Below, piece by piece: positions 1 through 9,031 of a stretch of 64,000 nucleotides of DNA. The stretch spans positions 1 through 64,000 of the forward strand of contig NZ_FOKW01000004.1 of NCBI RefSeq assembly GCF_900112205.1, in the 5' to 3' direction. This stretch comes from Natronobacterium haloterrestre. Lineage in GTDB: Archaea; Halobacteriota; Halobacteria; Halobacteriales; Natrialbaceae. The notes under the pieces are model-generated. The model did no database searches. It had not been told where the DNA came from and saw only the letters and a list, made by a program, of their open reading frames with translations. The first letter of the stretch is position 1, and each line of letters starts with the position of its first letter. The position numbers were made by a program, and so were the translations under genes.

Positions 1-82
1 AGACGCTCAGAAGATCCACAAGCAACGACCGATCCTTCAAGAACAGCTCGCTACCACCATCCAACCGACCGCTGAGGCTTAG
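1..82 (+). CDS. 3' end of a cut gene
   Basis: An open frame beginning at base 2 runs without a stop to TAG at 80-82 and encodes a 26-residue hydrophilic tail ending QPTAEA. It ends 10 bp before the ATG of the next gene, which fits an operon. The rest of the gene lies outside the window, so no family can be named. Because a ribbon-helix-helix-like gene and short iterated repeats follow, a partition or regulatory cassette is one possible setting, but the tail alone does not show that. Confidence 0.4.
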   Translation, partial: DAQKIHKQRPILQEQLATTIQPTAEA

Positions 83-92
83 CTAAAGACCA

Positions 93-308
93 ATGATGGC
101 AGCATTAGTTCGAGCTCTCGAGAACCATCCCGAACATCTGGATGACGTTGGTCATCGTCTTCAGGACGAACTTGATGTCGACCAAGGGGATGTTGATCGG
201 AGCGAGGTTATTCGGCTTGCGCTTCGGCTTGGACTTCGAACCGCGGCACCAGAAGTTATGGAAGCAACGCGTGAGGCGGTCAGCGACAAGGCGACAAAAA
301 ACCTATAG
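93..308 (+). CDS. Small ribbon-helix-helix-like DNA-binding protein
   Basis: This 71-aa acidic protein contains the segment DVDRSEVIRLALRLGL (about residues 33-48). It resembles the second half of an RHH/CopG-type domain, where SEVIR.AL helices are typical. The N-terminal part is helical and could be an extra arm. It starts with ATGATG 10 bp after the preceding gene fragment. The final codons overlap the first of four CCTATA repeats at 302-343, which could be its operator or a binding array. RHH proteins commonly bind short tandem repeats spaced by about one helical turn. The fold is recognised from local pattern only, and partner and role are unknown. Confidence 0.5.
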   Translation: MMAALVRALENHPEHLDDVGHRLQDELDVDQGDVDRSEVIRLALRLGLRTAAPEVMEATREAVSDKATKNL

Positions 309-343
309 ATGGCCCTATATCGTATCCTATAGGAAAACCTATA
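302..343 (+). repeat. Four CCTATA direct repeats at exact 12-bp spacing
   Basis: The hexamer CCTATA occurs at 302, 314, 326 and 338, each exactly 12 bp from the last. The third copy extends to the palindrome CCTATAGG (326-333). The array overlaps the stop codon of the RHH-like gene and lies about 120 bp upstream of the next ATG (463). Equal phasing on one face of the helix suggests a cooperative binding array, such as an operator or centromere-like iteron, for the upstream RHH-like protein. The binding partner is inferred. Confidence 0.6.
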
Positions 344-462
344 TTCACATATTCTCGCCGTATATTGCCTCTCATCTCCTTCTAACTATAGATGCGAGTG
401 ATCGAAGAGGATTCGTCAGTGGGCTAGGGTATTTACCGGACCAATCAAAATCTCCACTTACG

Positions 463-1242
463 ATGAGTCAATCAAACGCATCATCCCCCGCTGACGATCA
501 CGGCTTCCACGATGGTGGAGGCCCCCTCGAGCTACCGGTGGAACTCGACGCAACCAAGATCGAGAACAGGTTTGTAAACGAGCCAGAGTACAAAATCCAG
601 GGCCAGATCCCAGTCGAGCAAGGATCCGACCTTGAAGTGGACCTGTCTGCTCTCTCCAGTACCAGTGGTTGGTACGTTGATCCTGACGCCGCCCTCTACA
701 TTCAGGGGACGGGCTACACGCAGGGGACGATAGACAGCTATTACGTCAAAATTCAACAAGTCGCGACGCAAAGGCCGCGTATCGTCCCGATCGAGTCAGC
801 AAAGGTCCCGGTCGCCAGCATGGACATCAAAAAAAGTCTGAGCGATGTCGGTGTGTCGGCTTCCACCCCTGGATCCGCCGTCGTTGATCTCGTCGATCGC
901 TACGTCACTAGCGCGACCGAAGTCATCACGCAGAAACTGCTCAACGGTCGTGGTGGAATCGTTGACCTCCTCACTCACGCTGACGGCACCCGTGTCAGCA
1001 TTGACGTCGAGAAACCCTACGCTGGATGGCAACACGACGTGCAGCAAATCAAAAACGACCACGATCTCCAAGCGCTTGACCCCGAAGACTACGAGCACGT
1101 ACGCGCTATGGTGCGACCCGTTCTCGGTGCCACTTGGGGAGATAGCGAGTATGAGGCGAGAATAGAAGTGCCCGACCCAGACCTCGACCGCCTCTACGAA
1201 CTCGCAGACGACGAGAGCTACGAAGCTCTTACTCGAGTCTGA
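463..1242 (+). CDS. Hypothetical acidic protein, 259 aa
   Basis: I do not recognise this family. The open frame extends upstream to 142, but the segment before ATG 463 is basic, of unlikely composition and runs through the CCTATA repeats, so ATG 463 is chosen. The product has no membrane segment. Its N-terminal half is rich in beta-prone residues and includes a Ser/Tyr/Gly-rich stretch (about residues 60-95). The C-terminal half contains helical segments ending in an acidic tail (DLDRLYELADDESYEAL). It is transcribed away from the operon at 1507-7592 and separated from it by 264 bp. No function can be assigned. Confidence 0.55.
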   Translation: MSQSNASSPADDHGFHDGGGPLELPVELDATKIENRFVNEPEYKIQGQIPVEQGSDLEVDLSALSSTSGWYVDPDAALYIQGTGYTQGTIDSYYVKIQQVATQRPRIVPIESAKVPVASMDIKKSLSDVGVSASTPGSAVVDLVDRYVTSATEVITQKLLNGRGGIVDLLTHADGTRVSIDVEKPYAGWQHDVQQIKNDHDLQALDPEDYEHVRAMVRPVLGATWGDSEYEARIEVPDPDLDRLYELADDESYEALTRV

Positions 1243-1506
1243 CCGCTACGCCTCCTGCTGATCTACGGTTCTATTGGGAGAAATTGATCTTGGTGAATCG
1301 AACAAATGAAGATGAGTTTCCGAAATATACGTAGGCGTATGCATGTATCGGATCATACGGTCTGGCTGCCGTATTGATGTCAGAGTGCCCATGAACCTAG
1401 CGGGATGTGTTTCTCCTTCTGAAACTGCCCATCCTCGACGCGGTTCAAAATGGCTTGAGGGACAGAAACCCCATAACTAGTGGATGTTCGTTCGGTAGGC
1501 CCCGTT

Positions 1507-2664
1507 TCACATTGATTCTTGAACGAATTCGGGTGTGACCCGCTCTTGGTTTTCCTCAACAGCAGAGTCCAATACGCGGCTACAGATAGCAAGGGCTTGG
1601 CGAACGTTACCCTGTGAACGTTGTAGGATCACATCCAACGCTTCATCAGTAAACGGGTCGATCGAAGAAGTTTCGGTCGGCCCATTGCGTTCTCGACTGA
1701 GGTAGTCTGATACCAGGTCGTTCAGATGCTCGTTTGTGAGGGGTTTCAGAGCGACCTCCTCGCCGATCCGCTCGCTAAAAGCATGATATTCACTCATGAC
1801 GTCTTGCCAGACCTCGGGAGCACAGCCAAACAACATACACAACCCGGAACTATTCTGGTCCATCAGGTGTCGAATACTGTTGAGCGTGGCCTGCTCATTC
1901 TTTGGGCTGAGACGTGCGATACTCTCGAACTCGTCGACGAAAACGAATACGCCAGTGTAACCGAGTTCGAGTAGCATATTCTTGAAAGCGGTGAACGCCC
2001 GGACGCCCATCGTATCGTCATCGAGTGCGCTGTGGATTTCCATCTCCTTGCGCTGCTCATACCGGATACCCTCTGCGGTCAACCACTGCCAAGCATAGAG
2101 GTTGGTGTCTTCGTACACCATGTGTACGATCGCACGAGCAAAGTCGGCAAAGTGAGTCACATCGCTTAACCGTCGAACCGCCTCCGGGACGATCTCAGAG
2201 AGAAGGACGTCTCCCTCATCGATGAGCGATTTCATTGCGCTCGCGCTAATTGGATTCGCATCTGTGACGTCACGAGCAACCGAGGCGAGGTACTCGTAGG
2301 CCAACTCTTGGACTCGATTGAAACCTAGGTCGTACACGAACTCATGATAGATGTCGAGAAAGCCCTCTCCCGGTTGAGCGACGTACCCAACGACGACATC
2401 GTCCCGGTCCCGTAACAGAGAGCGGGTATATTTGAGCGTATGCGACTTTCCGTTGCCGTATTTCCCAGTGATAACGAGATGCTTAGACTTTCCAGTCGAA
2501 AGCATCGTGGAGACTGTGGAACTAATCTTTTCGGAGACGTGTTGTTGACCACAGTATATTTCGGGGTCCTCTGCGGGAACCGGGCTGTACGGAAACGGAT
2601 TGGCCTCGAGGTCGTACTGTGAGTAATCTTGCTGTTCGTCTGAAATGTCGAATGCGTCGGCCAT
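1507..2664 (-). CDS. AAA+ P-loop ATPase, Orc1/Cdc6-like fold
   Basis: The 385-aa protein has a Walker A motif GKYGNGKS (residues 67-74), a Walker B VFVFVDEFES (239-248) and a likely sensor-1 segment near LCMLFGCAPEVW. The layout, including the helical C-terminal region, resembles Orc/Cdc6-type or bacterial ExeA-like AAA ATPases, not a processive helicase. It is the last gene of an operon: its ATG overlaps the stop of the wHTH gene by one base (TAATG). A role as the DNA-loading or energy subunit of the TGT-containing modification complex is my inference, perhaps standing in for the ATPase DpdB of the bacterial system. An initiator protein is less likely because it is embedded in the operon. 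Confidence 0.7.
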   Translation of the reverse strand: MADAFDISDEQQDYSQYDLEANPFPYSPVPAEDPEIYCGQQHVSEKISSTVSTMLSTGKSKHLVITGKYGNGKSHTLKYTRSLLRDRDDVVVGYVAQPGEGFLDIYHEFVYDLGFNRVQELAYEYLASVARDVTDANPISASAMKSLIDEGDVLLSEIVPEAVRRLSDVTHFADFARAIVHMVYEDTNLYAWQWLTAEGIRYEQRKEMEIHSALDDDTMGVRAFTAFKNMLLELGYTGVFVFVDEFESIARLSPKNEQATLNSIRHLMDQNSSGLCMLFGCAPEVWQDVMSEYHAFSERIGEEVALKPLTNEHLNDLVSDYLSRERNGPTETSSIDPFTDEALDVILQRSQGNVRQALAICSRVLDSAVEENQERVTPEFVQESM

Positions 2665-3560
2665 TATGTATCCTCCTGGTGGAACGTGACGTCGCGGTCG
2701 TGGACCGCGAGGTAGTAGTATTGTTTGTCGTACAATTCAACGCCAGACATCACCTGCTGTGTCGACTGCGACGTGGAGACTAACGTTCCCTCATCTGCCA
2801 CGGAAATCCGCTTGATTCCGAGAGCAGAATCTTTAGCCTCCGTATCCATCGGAGCTCCCGAAAGCTCGAGTTTGCCGACGTTTTGCTGGCAGAGAGCGAC
2901 TAGTGCCTCGTCGAAACCCGCACGTGAACATCCAATTCGTTCACAGACTTCCTCCCGAAGTTGCGGTATCGACAGATAGCGCTGTCGTAAATCTACGCCT
3001 GCTGTCTGTTCGAGGTGGTCATAAGCGTCAAGCACCACGAAAGGGAAGTTGTCCGGAATGCTGGATTGGCTGGTCAAATAGTAGCTCCCAGTGAAGGCAT
3101 TCCGCTGAACGCGACCTAATCGTTCGGCCCAGTCGCCGACGACCTCTATGCCGGTCTGGTTGAAGGAATAGGGTGTATACTTCTGGTCTTCTTCCAGGCT
3201 CTCCAGAAGGGTATCGAGGTCTGTAGGTTCGAGTCGCTCCAGAACCTCGAGAAATGTTCCGTAGTGGGGGCTACGAGTTGCGAGGATTGAACTCACCTGC
3301 TGCCAGCTCTCATCCCGAATCGCCTCTAAGAAGGCTTCGCCGATAGCGGTGGTCCCGTAATAGGAATCGTCATCTGATTCGCGTTCGTCCAGCAGATCGA
3401 TTCGTTTCGCTTCTAGAACCGTTTCTCGCGCTCGCCGATGACTTACATCGAGAGCGGTCTCGAGATCCTCTGTCGTTTTCTCGTCGTCTTCACAGGCATG
3501 TGTGAGTTCAACCAAACGACTCAGTGTGACTGGACGGATCGTCGCTCGTTCGTCACTCAT
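2664..3560 (-). CDS. Winged-helix protein, operon partner of the AAA ATPase
   Basis: The protein has 298 aa. Residues 10-60 look like a helix-turn-helix (VELTHACEDDEKTTEDLETALDV followed by a recognition-type helix), then a wing-like stretch and several helical repeats. It has no catalytic motif or membrane segment. It overlaps the upstream TGT gene by four bases (ATGA at 3557-3560) and abuts the ATPase gene, so all three should be translationally coupled. In general plan (wHTH protein followed by a P-loop ATPase) it resembles the 309-aa and 1025-aa pair of the second operon. A DNA-recognition adaptor role is inferred, and the protein family is not recognised. Confidence 0.65.
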   Translation of the reverse strand: MSDERATIRPVTLSRLVELTHACEDDEKTTEDLETALDVSHRRARETVLEAKRIDLLDERESDDDSYYGTTAIGEAFLEAIRDESWQQVSSILATRSPHYGTFLEVLERLEPTDLDTLLESLEEDQKYTPYSFNQTGIEVVGDWAERLGRVQRNAFTGSYYLTSQSSIPDNFPFVVLDAYDHLEQTAGVDLRQRYLSIPQLREEVCERIGCSRAGFDEALVALCQQNVGKLELSGAPMDTEAKDSALGIKRISVADEGTLVSTSQSTQQVMSGVELYDKQYYYLAVHDRDVTFHQEDT

Positions 3561-4591
3561 GTGAGCCTCCTCACTTGCTGTTTTGCGGTCTCATAGGCCC
3601 GTCTAGTAACTTCGTTGCCCTGGAAGCGAAGATCGAGATAATTCTCGACATCCCGATCAGACTCAGCTATGTATTTGAACCGTCGAAGCTCCGTTGCAAG
3701 CGCCCAGAGGTTATGCTGAGTGAGTGCAGTTCGGTCTTCCCGAATGTCTTCTAAACTCCGTTGACCACAGATCGGACAGGGGCAAGGCAACCGATCTAAG
3801 TCCTCGATGTTGTGGAGTTCTTCCCCTCCAAAACCAGGTATCAAGTAATTACGATTGCCGGCACTTCTGATGAACGCCGACGAATCGAAACTATCGACAC
3901 CGAGATAAAGTAAAAGTGGTTGATAGACTAATCCGCCGAGACCATAGACGTGTAGATGCTTCTCCGTCGCATTTCTTGCAGCAAGTACCAACTTTGTCAC
4001 CTTTTTGTAATCTGTCCGGATCGGCACCATGCTCCCGAGTGCATATCCATCAAAATCTCCGCGGTTCTCTAGGTACTGGATATTGTTACGAATCGTTTCT
4101 GGATCGTACCCGTGAACGCTCGCGAAGAGTAGAGCATCACCAGTATGGAGATCACTTGCCTCGAGAGCAAACTCGATGCTTCGGTCGATACGCCGTTGAT
4201 TCTCTGCTGCACGGTTTTCTCTGGACAAAGGGATGTCAATTGTCCCGTGTATGTCGCTATCTAATTTCTGTTGAGTTTTGATCGTCTTTTCCGGCGTAGT
4301 GTCGATCTCCTGTTCCGAAAAATCGAATCCACCGCTATCAGCGAAGATGATGGTGTCTTCTGGAACGTCCATCTCTTCGCGGAGGGTCACACCATTCGTT
4401 AGCCGATTCCACATCGGGTCCCGGTTCCGTATCGATCGAGCGTTAATCATCGCCGCGGAAAACTCCGGGATAGTGCCGACGTACTTGGGAGTGTTATCAC
4501 TCGATCGCTTCCCCACGTTCCTAACTGGGAAGAGAACTGGTGTATCCAGTTCTCCGTGGGGAAGATCGAGTTTCCGTTGTCTGTACAGCAT
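3557..4591 (-). CDS. tRNA-guanine transglycosylase (TGT) superfamily enzyme
   Basis: The 344-aa protein keeps the key TGT features: FADSGGFD with the first catalytic Asp (about residue 85), GVDSFDSS with the nucleophile-position Asp at about 236, and the zinc site CPCPIC...H (C270, C272, C275, H293). TGT enzymes swap guanine for a 7-deazaguanine in RNA or, in the DpdA branch, in DNA. It is shorter than archaeal tRNA TGTs and lacks a PUA domain, which argues against an ordinary archaeosine role. It sits between a second TGT-like protein and a wHTH/ATPase pair, so I predict DNA as substrate. All catalytic positions appear intact. Confidence 0.8.
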   Translation of the reverse strand: MLYRQRKLDLPHGELDTPVLFPVRNVGKRSSDNTPKYVGTIPEFSAAMINARSIRNRDPMWNRLTNGVTLREEMDVPEDTIIFADSGGFDFSEQEIDTTPEKTIKTQQKLDSDIHGTIDIPLSRENRAAENQRRIDRSIEFALEASDLHTGDALLFASVHGYDPETIRNNIQYLENRGDFDGYALGSMVPIRTDYKKVTKLVLAARNATEKHLHVYGLGGLVYQPLLLYLGVDSFDSSAFIRSAGNRNYLIPGFGGEELHNIEDLDRLPCPCPICGQRSLEDIREDRTALTQHNLWALATELRRFKYIAESDRDVENYLDLRFQGNEVTRRAYETAKQQVRRLT

Positions 4592-4688
4592 CCCTCCCGC
4601 TCGGATATGCTGTTATCTTACTTAGATAATGGGGCGATAGACGATCAGAAGAGGTGAAGTATAGAGGTTCGCCTTAGTAATTTCTCGT

Positions 4689-7592
4689 CTAATACTTCTC
4701 GAAGGCCATCTGAGTAGGTTCCTCTTCTACACGACGACAGAGGCCCTCAATCGCTTCAGGTTCCAGTGATTCGACACTGTCTATACGGTGTGCGAAATTC
4801 TTCATATAGTGTCCTTTCAACCCTACTACGATTGTGCCGTGGTTTTTCGCGTCTTCTGTGCGGGCAGGCACTGACACGATATTATCGAACTGGTCGTCGA
4901 CGAGTTCCCGGTTGAAGACGACTCCAATACGATCAGAACGAACGTCCTGGACCATATTATCGATGTCAATGCTGGTGTAGTAATCCTTCCCGAGAGTGAA
5001 GAAGACTACATCGTAGTCTGACTCGTTCAGCACCTGCTCTAAGTCGGCCTGAATGCTGAGTTGTTTAGATCGCTCCCTGATGTCGGCAACGCCCATCGAG
5101 CTGAACGTCACTTCGTATGGCGGCAACGGTTCGTCCTCGGAAACGAGGCCGAAGCCTGCACTTATGAAGTACCGCTCGACATCGTGACCTTCTCCTTTGA
5201 GCCGTCTAACCGCTTCCTTCACGAACTCCTGCTGTCGGCCCGTGTAGAGATCCTTGGCGTTGATTGCAGGAACATTATCGCGCTCCAAGAGCTCTTCTCT
5301 CGAGAATTGGAGCGTCTCTTTATCATCGAAGACGGGTGCACCTTCGGGGATGTCCTTCGAGCCAGAACATTGGTCGATAACCAAAATGTCGAGCCCATCC
5401 TGGACGTTGATTTTGGGTGGGTGAGGCAGGAAGTCATCCCCAGCTATGTAATTCTCTCCGCACGCTTCCAAAGCATTCTGGCGCAGTTTCGATGGATCTT
5501 GGAACGTCTGGATTGTACAGTTACTTTCCTCCACGGCATCTACGATGTGCTCGTCGATTTCTCCGTCAGGTGTGTGGAGGAACACCTTCTGGTATCGCTC
5601 TGCTTGCTGACCAAGGTTTTCAGCCATGCGACTCCGGGCAAGCGAAACGCCGGTGGGGGTCTTGTCCCACCACTCTCGTACACCGCCGGCGTCCAAAACG
5701 CCAACTTCGGCAACTGGGAGATCATGCACCTGCTGCCAGAAGTCAGGATGCTCGGCTCGAAGGTAGTCCTCGATAGTTTCGTAGCCGTTCAGAGATGCCG
5801 TACCTCGAGTTCCGATGAGGATTTTCGGTAGCTCGTCGGTGAATTCGTCGTAGAACCGTCGGGTGTTATGGAATCCACGTCGACGGTTGCGGTCGTTACC
5901 ACGGAAGATACAGACCTCAATACTGTTCTCGGTACAGATCGAGCAATCGCACTTCTCCCAAGGTCGGTTTTGCAGTGTACGCTGGTACTCTTCTAAGAGG
6001 TCTTCGTCGCCGATCCACGTCGCGTAATCGCGAACGACGGTCCAAATCGCGTCATAAGTAGTTTCAGGATCGTCGTTTTCAAGGATGGTAGTCATACGCG
6101 GGAAAGGCTCGAACTCCTGCTGTGCGACGGTTAGTAGATCAGAATACTCTTCGAAGCTAACCGGGTCCTCGGGATCGTCTTTCCGAAGAAGCTTGACCAG
6201 CTTTCCTCGAAGATTGTCGCTGAAACTCGCTTGTAGCTCTCGGGCGTACTCGAAATCGTCTCTAAAAGCGGTTTCGACTTCTTGGAGTAGCGAAGCGTCG
6301 TATTGCTCGTCGTGACGGTGTTCACGCAGATATTCTCGAGTGGCTGGAAGGACCTTTTCTGCTTTCTTTTGCCACTCATAGAGCGCGTCAACGATGGGTT
6401 CCTCAGAATCGAAGGCTCTCAACGCAACTAGCGTCTCGCGGCCTCGAAGGGACTTCTCCACGGCCTCTGCAAGAGAATCGCGGTTAGATGGGTAACGCAC
6501 CCGAATCGCGTCGTATCGCTCGTTGTTGTCAAGCCGGTAATTCTGCCCTCCTGTCCATGCCGAACGGAGCATACTCGCACTATCGAAACTGGTCATCCCC
6601 GATCGACCGACCGTCTCGAATCCTTCGCTCTTCGCAAACCCGAAGACGTGCGAGTCAATGCGAGTGTTATTCTCGCGTTCAAACTCCTTTACAGACTTTC
6701 CGACGCCCTTCACGATTTGCCTGACGTCATGGATGGGACTGCCAGCGACGCCACCGATACCGAGATAATCGTATCCAATGTCGAGCACTTCTTCCGTGGC
6801 CTCGATATACGTCTCGGGGTTCCAGCCCTGGATCGCTACCATTAGCCGGAACGGGTAGTTACCTCGGTGGTACAGGTCGTACATCTCCTGAGCGTTCCGG
6901 AGAGTAAGCTCGTAGCGGAATGCTGCGTCGTCCTCTCGGTACACCGCTCTGGGATCGCGAGCCAATCGCGCAAGTACCGTATCGACGTCACCCTGGAAGT
7001 CCTCTGGAGCAAAGGCCTCGACCTCTTTCTTCGATTGAGTACAGATGGTCGGTTCGTACTCCTCGACGTAAGTAGGCCATTCGTTGGGCCACTCGTCGAC
7101 CATCAAATCGACGACGTCAGTCAGTGCGTCTGGGATGTCACTCTTCTTGAAATCGGTATGGAAGGCGCGTTCGTCGAGGTACAGACGACCCTTGTCTTTC
7201 CCCGAGCCCAAAACGAGGTGATCGATAGTAACGCCGACTGTGACCTCCAGCGTTTCGTAGAAGTCGAGCATCTCGGCGTTCCCGTACGGAGGGAACGGGA
7301 GTGACTTGTAGCCCCACGCGCCGCAGTCGCTGATCGTAGGAAGCCATTCTGGAACGGACAACACCGGGTCATCGTAGACCCCGTACTCGGCGAGACGATT
7401 TGCTTTGCGAGTCGTCTCTTCGACTTGTTCACGCGAAATTAGCACGCCATCGATCGGGGTTGTGTCGCGCTCGAAAATGTCCCAGATGTAATCTAGATCC
7501 CGCTCCTGACGGTCGAGAGTAGAGAGTTCGTCGTGTCGGAAATCGTAGTGGGAATCGACCGCGTCGTCCCACTCAGGAACGTAAAATCTCAC
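4689..7592 (-). CDS. DpdA-like TGT fused to DUF6884/YaaA-like domain
   Basis: This 967-aa protein starts with GTG. Residues about 60-590 are a divergent TGT: SDCGAWGY (88-95) replaces the usual DSGGF, SGMTSFDSAS carries the nucleophile-position Asp (337), and CDCSIC...H (C548, C550, C553, H575) forms the zinc site. A linker domain (about 590-720) precedes a DUF6884/YaaA-like domain starting DILVIDQCSGSKD (about 735) and containing ISAGFGLV. It is the first gene of the operon, 97 bp ahead of the second TGT. The 254-bp upstream gap contains the perfect palindrome GTTCCGGAAC (7665-7674). The assignment to the DpdA branch is from family resemblance, and base exchange in DNA is inferred. Confidence 0.75.
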   Translation of the reverse strand: MRFYVPEWDDAVDSHYDFRHDELSTLDRQERDLDYIWDIFERDTTPIDGVLISREQVEETTRKANRLAEYGVYDDPVLSVPEWLPTISDCGAWGYKSLPFPPYGNAEMLDFYETLEVTVGVTIDHLVLGSGKDKGRLYLDERAFHTDFKKSDIPDALTDVVDLMVDEWPNEWPTYVEEYEPTICTQSKKEVEAFAPEDFQGDVDTVLARLARDPRAVYREDDAAFRYELTLRNAQEMYDLYHRGNYPFRLMVAIQGWNPETYIEATEEVLDIGYDYLGIGGVAGSPIHDVRQIVKGVGKSVKEFERENNTRIDSHVFGFAKSEGFETVGRSGMTSFDSASMLRSAWTGGQNYRLDNNERYDAIRVRYPSNRDSLAEAVEKSLRGRETLVALRAFDSEEPIVDALYEWQKKAEKVLPATREYLREHRHDEQYDASLLQEVETAFRDDFEYARELQASFSDNLRGKLVKLLRKDDPEDPVSFEEYSDLLTVAQQEFEPFPRMTTILENDDPETTYDAIWTVVRDYATWIGDEDLLEEYQRTLQNRPWEKCDCSICTENSIEVCIFRGNDRNRRRGFHNTRRFYDEFTDELPKILIGTRGTASLNGYETIEDYLRAEHPDFWQQVHDLPVAEVGVLDAGGVREWWDKTPTGVSLARSRMAENLGQQAERYQKVFLHTPDGEIDEHIVDAVEESNCTIQTFQDPSKLRQNALEACGENYIAGDDFLPHPPKINVQDGLDILVIDQCSGSKDIPEGAPVFDDKETLQFSREELLERDNVPAINAKDLYTGRQQEFVKEAVRRLKGEGHDVERYFISAGFGLVSEDEPLPPYEVTFSSMGVADIRERSKQLSIQADLEQVLNESDYDVVFFTLGKDYYTSIDIDNMVQDVRSDRIGVVFNRELVDDQFDNIVSVPARTEDAKNHGTIVVGLKGHYMKNFAHRIDSVESLEPEAIEGLCRRVEEEPTQMAFEKY

Positions 7593-7846
7593 AGATTCTA
7601 TTCACCGTCTTACGCTAAGTTGGTTCCTCCTTATGAATCTCCCTTTCCGCTTCGTCGAAGTGTAGTTCCGGAACGGATGAAAATATTATCACGTTAGGAC
7701 GTACCCGAGCCCGAGGTGGGCTTTTCTGGTCTTGTTGAAACCCACAGCAGGTGATGGAGATTAGCGGTCGTGCTGTATAGAGCGCACATGTCGGTTATAG
7801 AGTAGGACGTCATCGATCGTCGGGAGAATCACTAAGTACAGATTGG

Positions 7847-9031
7847 TTATTCAACTATCTGAACTGCCTCTTCCGTCGGCTCAATACGACTATTTTTGTT
7901 CCGATGGTAGTAGTCCTCCAGATGCTGAGAAAGGTACTCCCATGCCTCTTTTCCTGTCTCGAGACCCCAAGAAGAAGCAAGTTCCCCATTCGATGTTGGC
8001 GCCAAGCGAACAATATCTGCCACTCGTTCCTGTTCCTGCTCCGAGAGCTCACGTCTCGCCGAAGAACCAGCACTCACCGAACCAGAGTCATCTGTCATTG
8101 GTGCCGGTACCTGCTGCGACTCAGAACCACTCTGCGTAGATTGTGAATCGTCCTCCGTAGTCTGCGTCGAAGCCGGGGTGTCTTCCACAGACGCGAGCGC
8201 TTGCAACGGTGTTTCTTCTGGGACTTCGTCCATCAATTCCTGCGCGATAAGCGAAAGCATCTGCTGCTGCCTCTCCGGAGTGATCGAGAACTCATATCGA
8301 ATCTTTTCCTTCACAACCCCATCGGTCTGATGCCCCTCAAATACACTATGAGTATAAGACACCCGCTGAATATCCACCTGCCCGTGGAGGTTCGGTGCGA
8401 CCGTTATCCCAAGCGTCCATGATTTCGGTTCAAGTTTACTGTAGTTGGTGGAGAACTGTGGAGATAGCTGCGTATCACGTTGGTCTACACTGGGCGGAAT
8501 ATCTGTTTCTGTCGATGCTAAATCATGAGTCGGTGAATACGTTTGCCCGTCACTCCCGACGAATTTCGTTTTACTGAGCCCGTTCCACTTTTGCACGTAC
8601 TCGGAAGTGTTCTCGATGCGAGTTACACAGAGAAACCGGTCCTCAGTCTGGATAGAATCAATCTCATGAGGCCAAGCGAGTGGTTCGATGTCGGTTCGGA
8701 ACAGTCCGATAAGAGACACGCGCAGCGGGCCCTTCTCGACTGTCAAGTCATCTGCAAGCGTGCCCTCTATCGACGCTACGCTAACGGGTGTACCGAGCGC
8801 CGCGAGTCCACGAGCAAACCCACTGAACGTACTTGTACCGTCCGCAGTACCAGCAGTTGGGTCACCATTCTGTATCTGCTTGTACGCATCCCGAATCTCT
8901 TGGAAACGCTCCTTGCTTCCACCCTGATCTGGATGGTGTTCCTTTACCAGCGCTCGATATGCAGCTTCAACAACTACCTCATTTGCATTTTTTGTTATTC
9001 CGAGGACATTGTACGGGTTGGGCATACGCAT
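7847..9031 (-). CDS. DnaJ-domain fusion protein with DUF4352-like middle and wHTH-like tail
   Basis: Residues 4-60 form a J-domain with the HPD motif (33-35), which normally stimulates Hsp70 ATPase. A beta-rich middle section (about 70-260) resembles DUF4352/telomeric-repeat-type immunoglobulin-like domains. A Gln/Ser/Thr-rich linker (about 275-325) is followed by a C-terminal helical domain (SEQEQERVADIVRLAPTS...) like small haloarchaeal DUF5797-type proteins. There is no signal peptide or membrane segment. It lies on the same strand as the TGT operon, 254 bp upstream, so it may be co-regulated but is probably transcribed separately. The fusion is unusual, and a role in assembling or disassembling the neighbouring complexes is only a guess. 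Confidence 0.75.
   Translation of the reverse strand: MRMPNPYNVLGITKNANEVVVEAAYRALVKEHHPDQGGSKERFQEIRDAYKQIQNGDPTAGTADGTSTFSGFARGLAALGTPVSVASIEGTLADDLTVEKGPLRVSLIGLFRTDIEPLAWPHEIDSIQTEDRFLCVTRIENTSEYVQKWNGLSKTKFVGSDGQTYSPTHDLASTETDIPPSVDQRDTQLSPQFSTNYSKLEPKSWTLGITVAPNLHGQVDIQRVSYTHSVFEGHQTDGVVKEKIRYEFSITPERQQQMLSLIAQELMDEVPEETPLQALASVEDTPASTQTTEDDSQSTQSGSESQQVPAPMTDDSGSVSAGSSARRELSEQEQERVADIVRLAPTSNGELASSWGLETGKEAWEYLSQHLEDYYHRNKNSRIEPTEEAVQIVE

Noticed and set aside
142-462. Upstream part of the frame ending at 1242
   Set aside because: It overlaps the RHH-like gene in another frame and the CCTATA repeat array; composition is basic and lacks haloarchaeal character.
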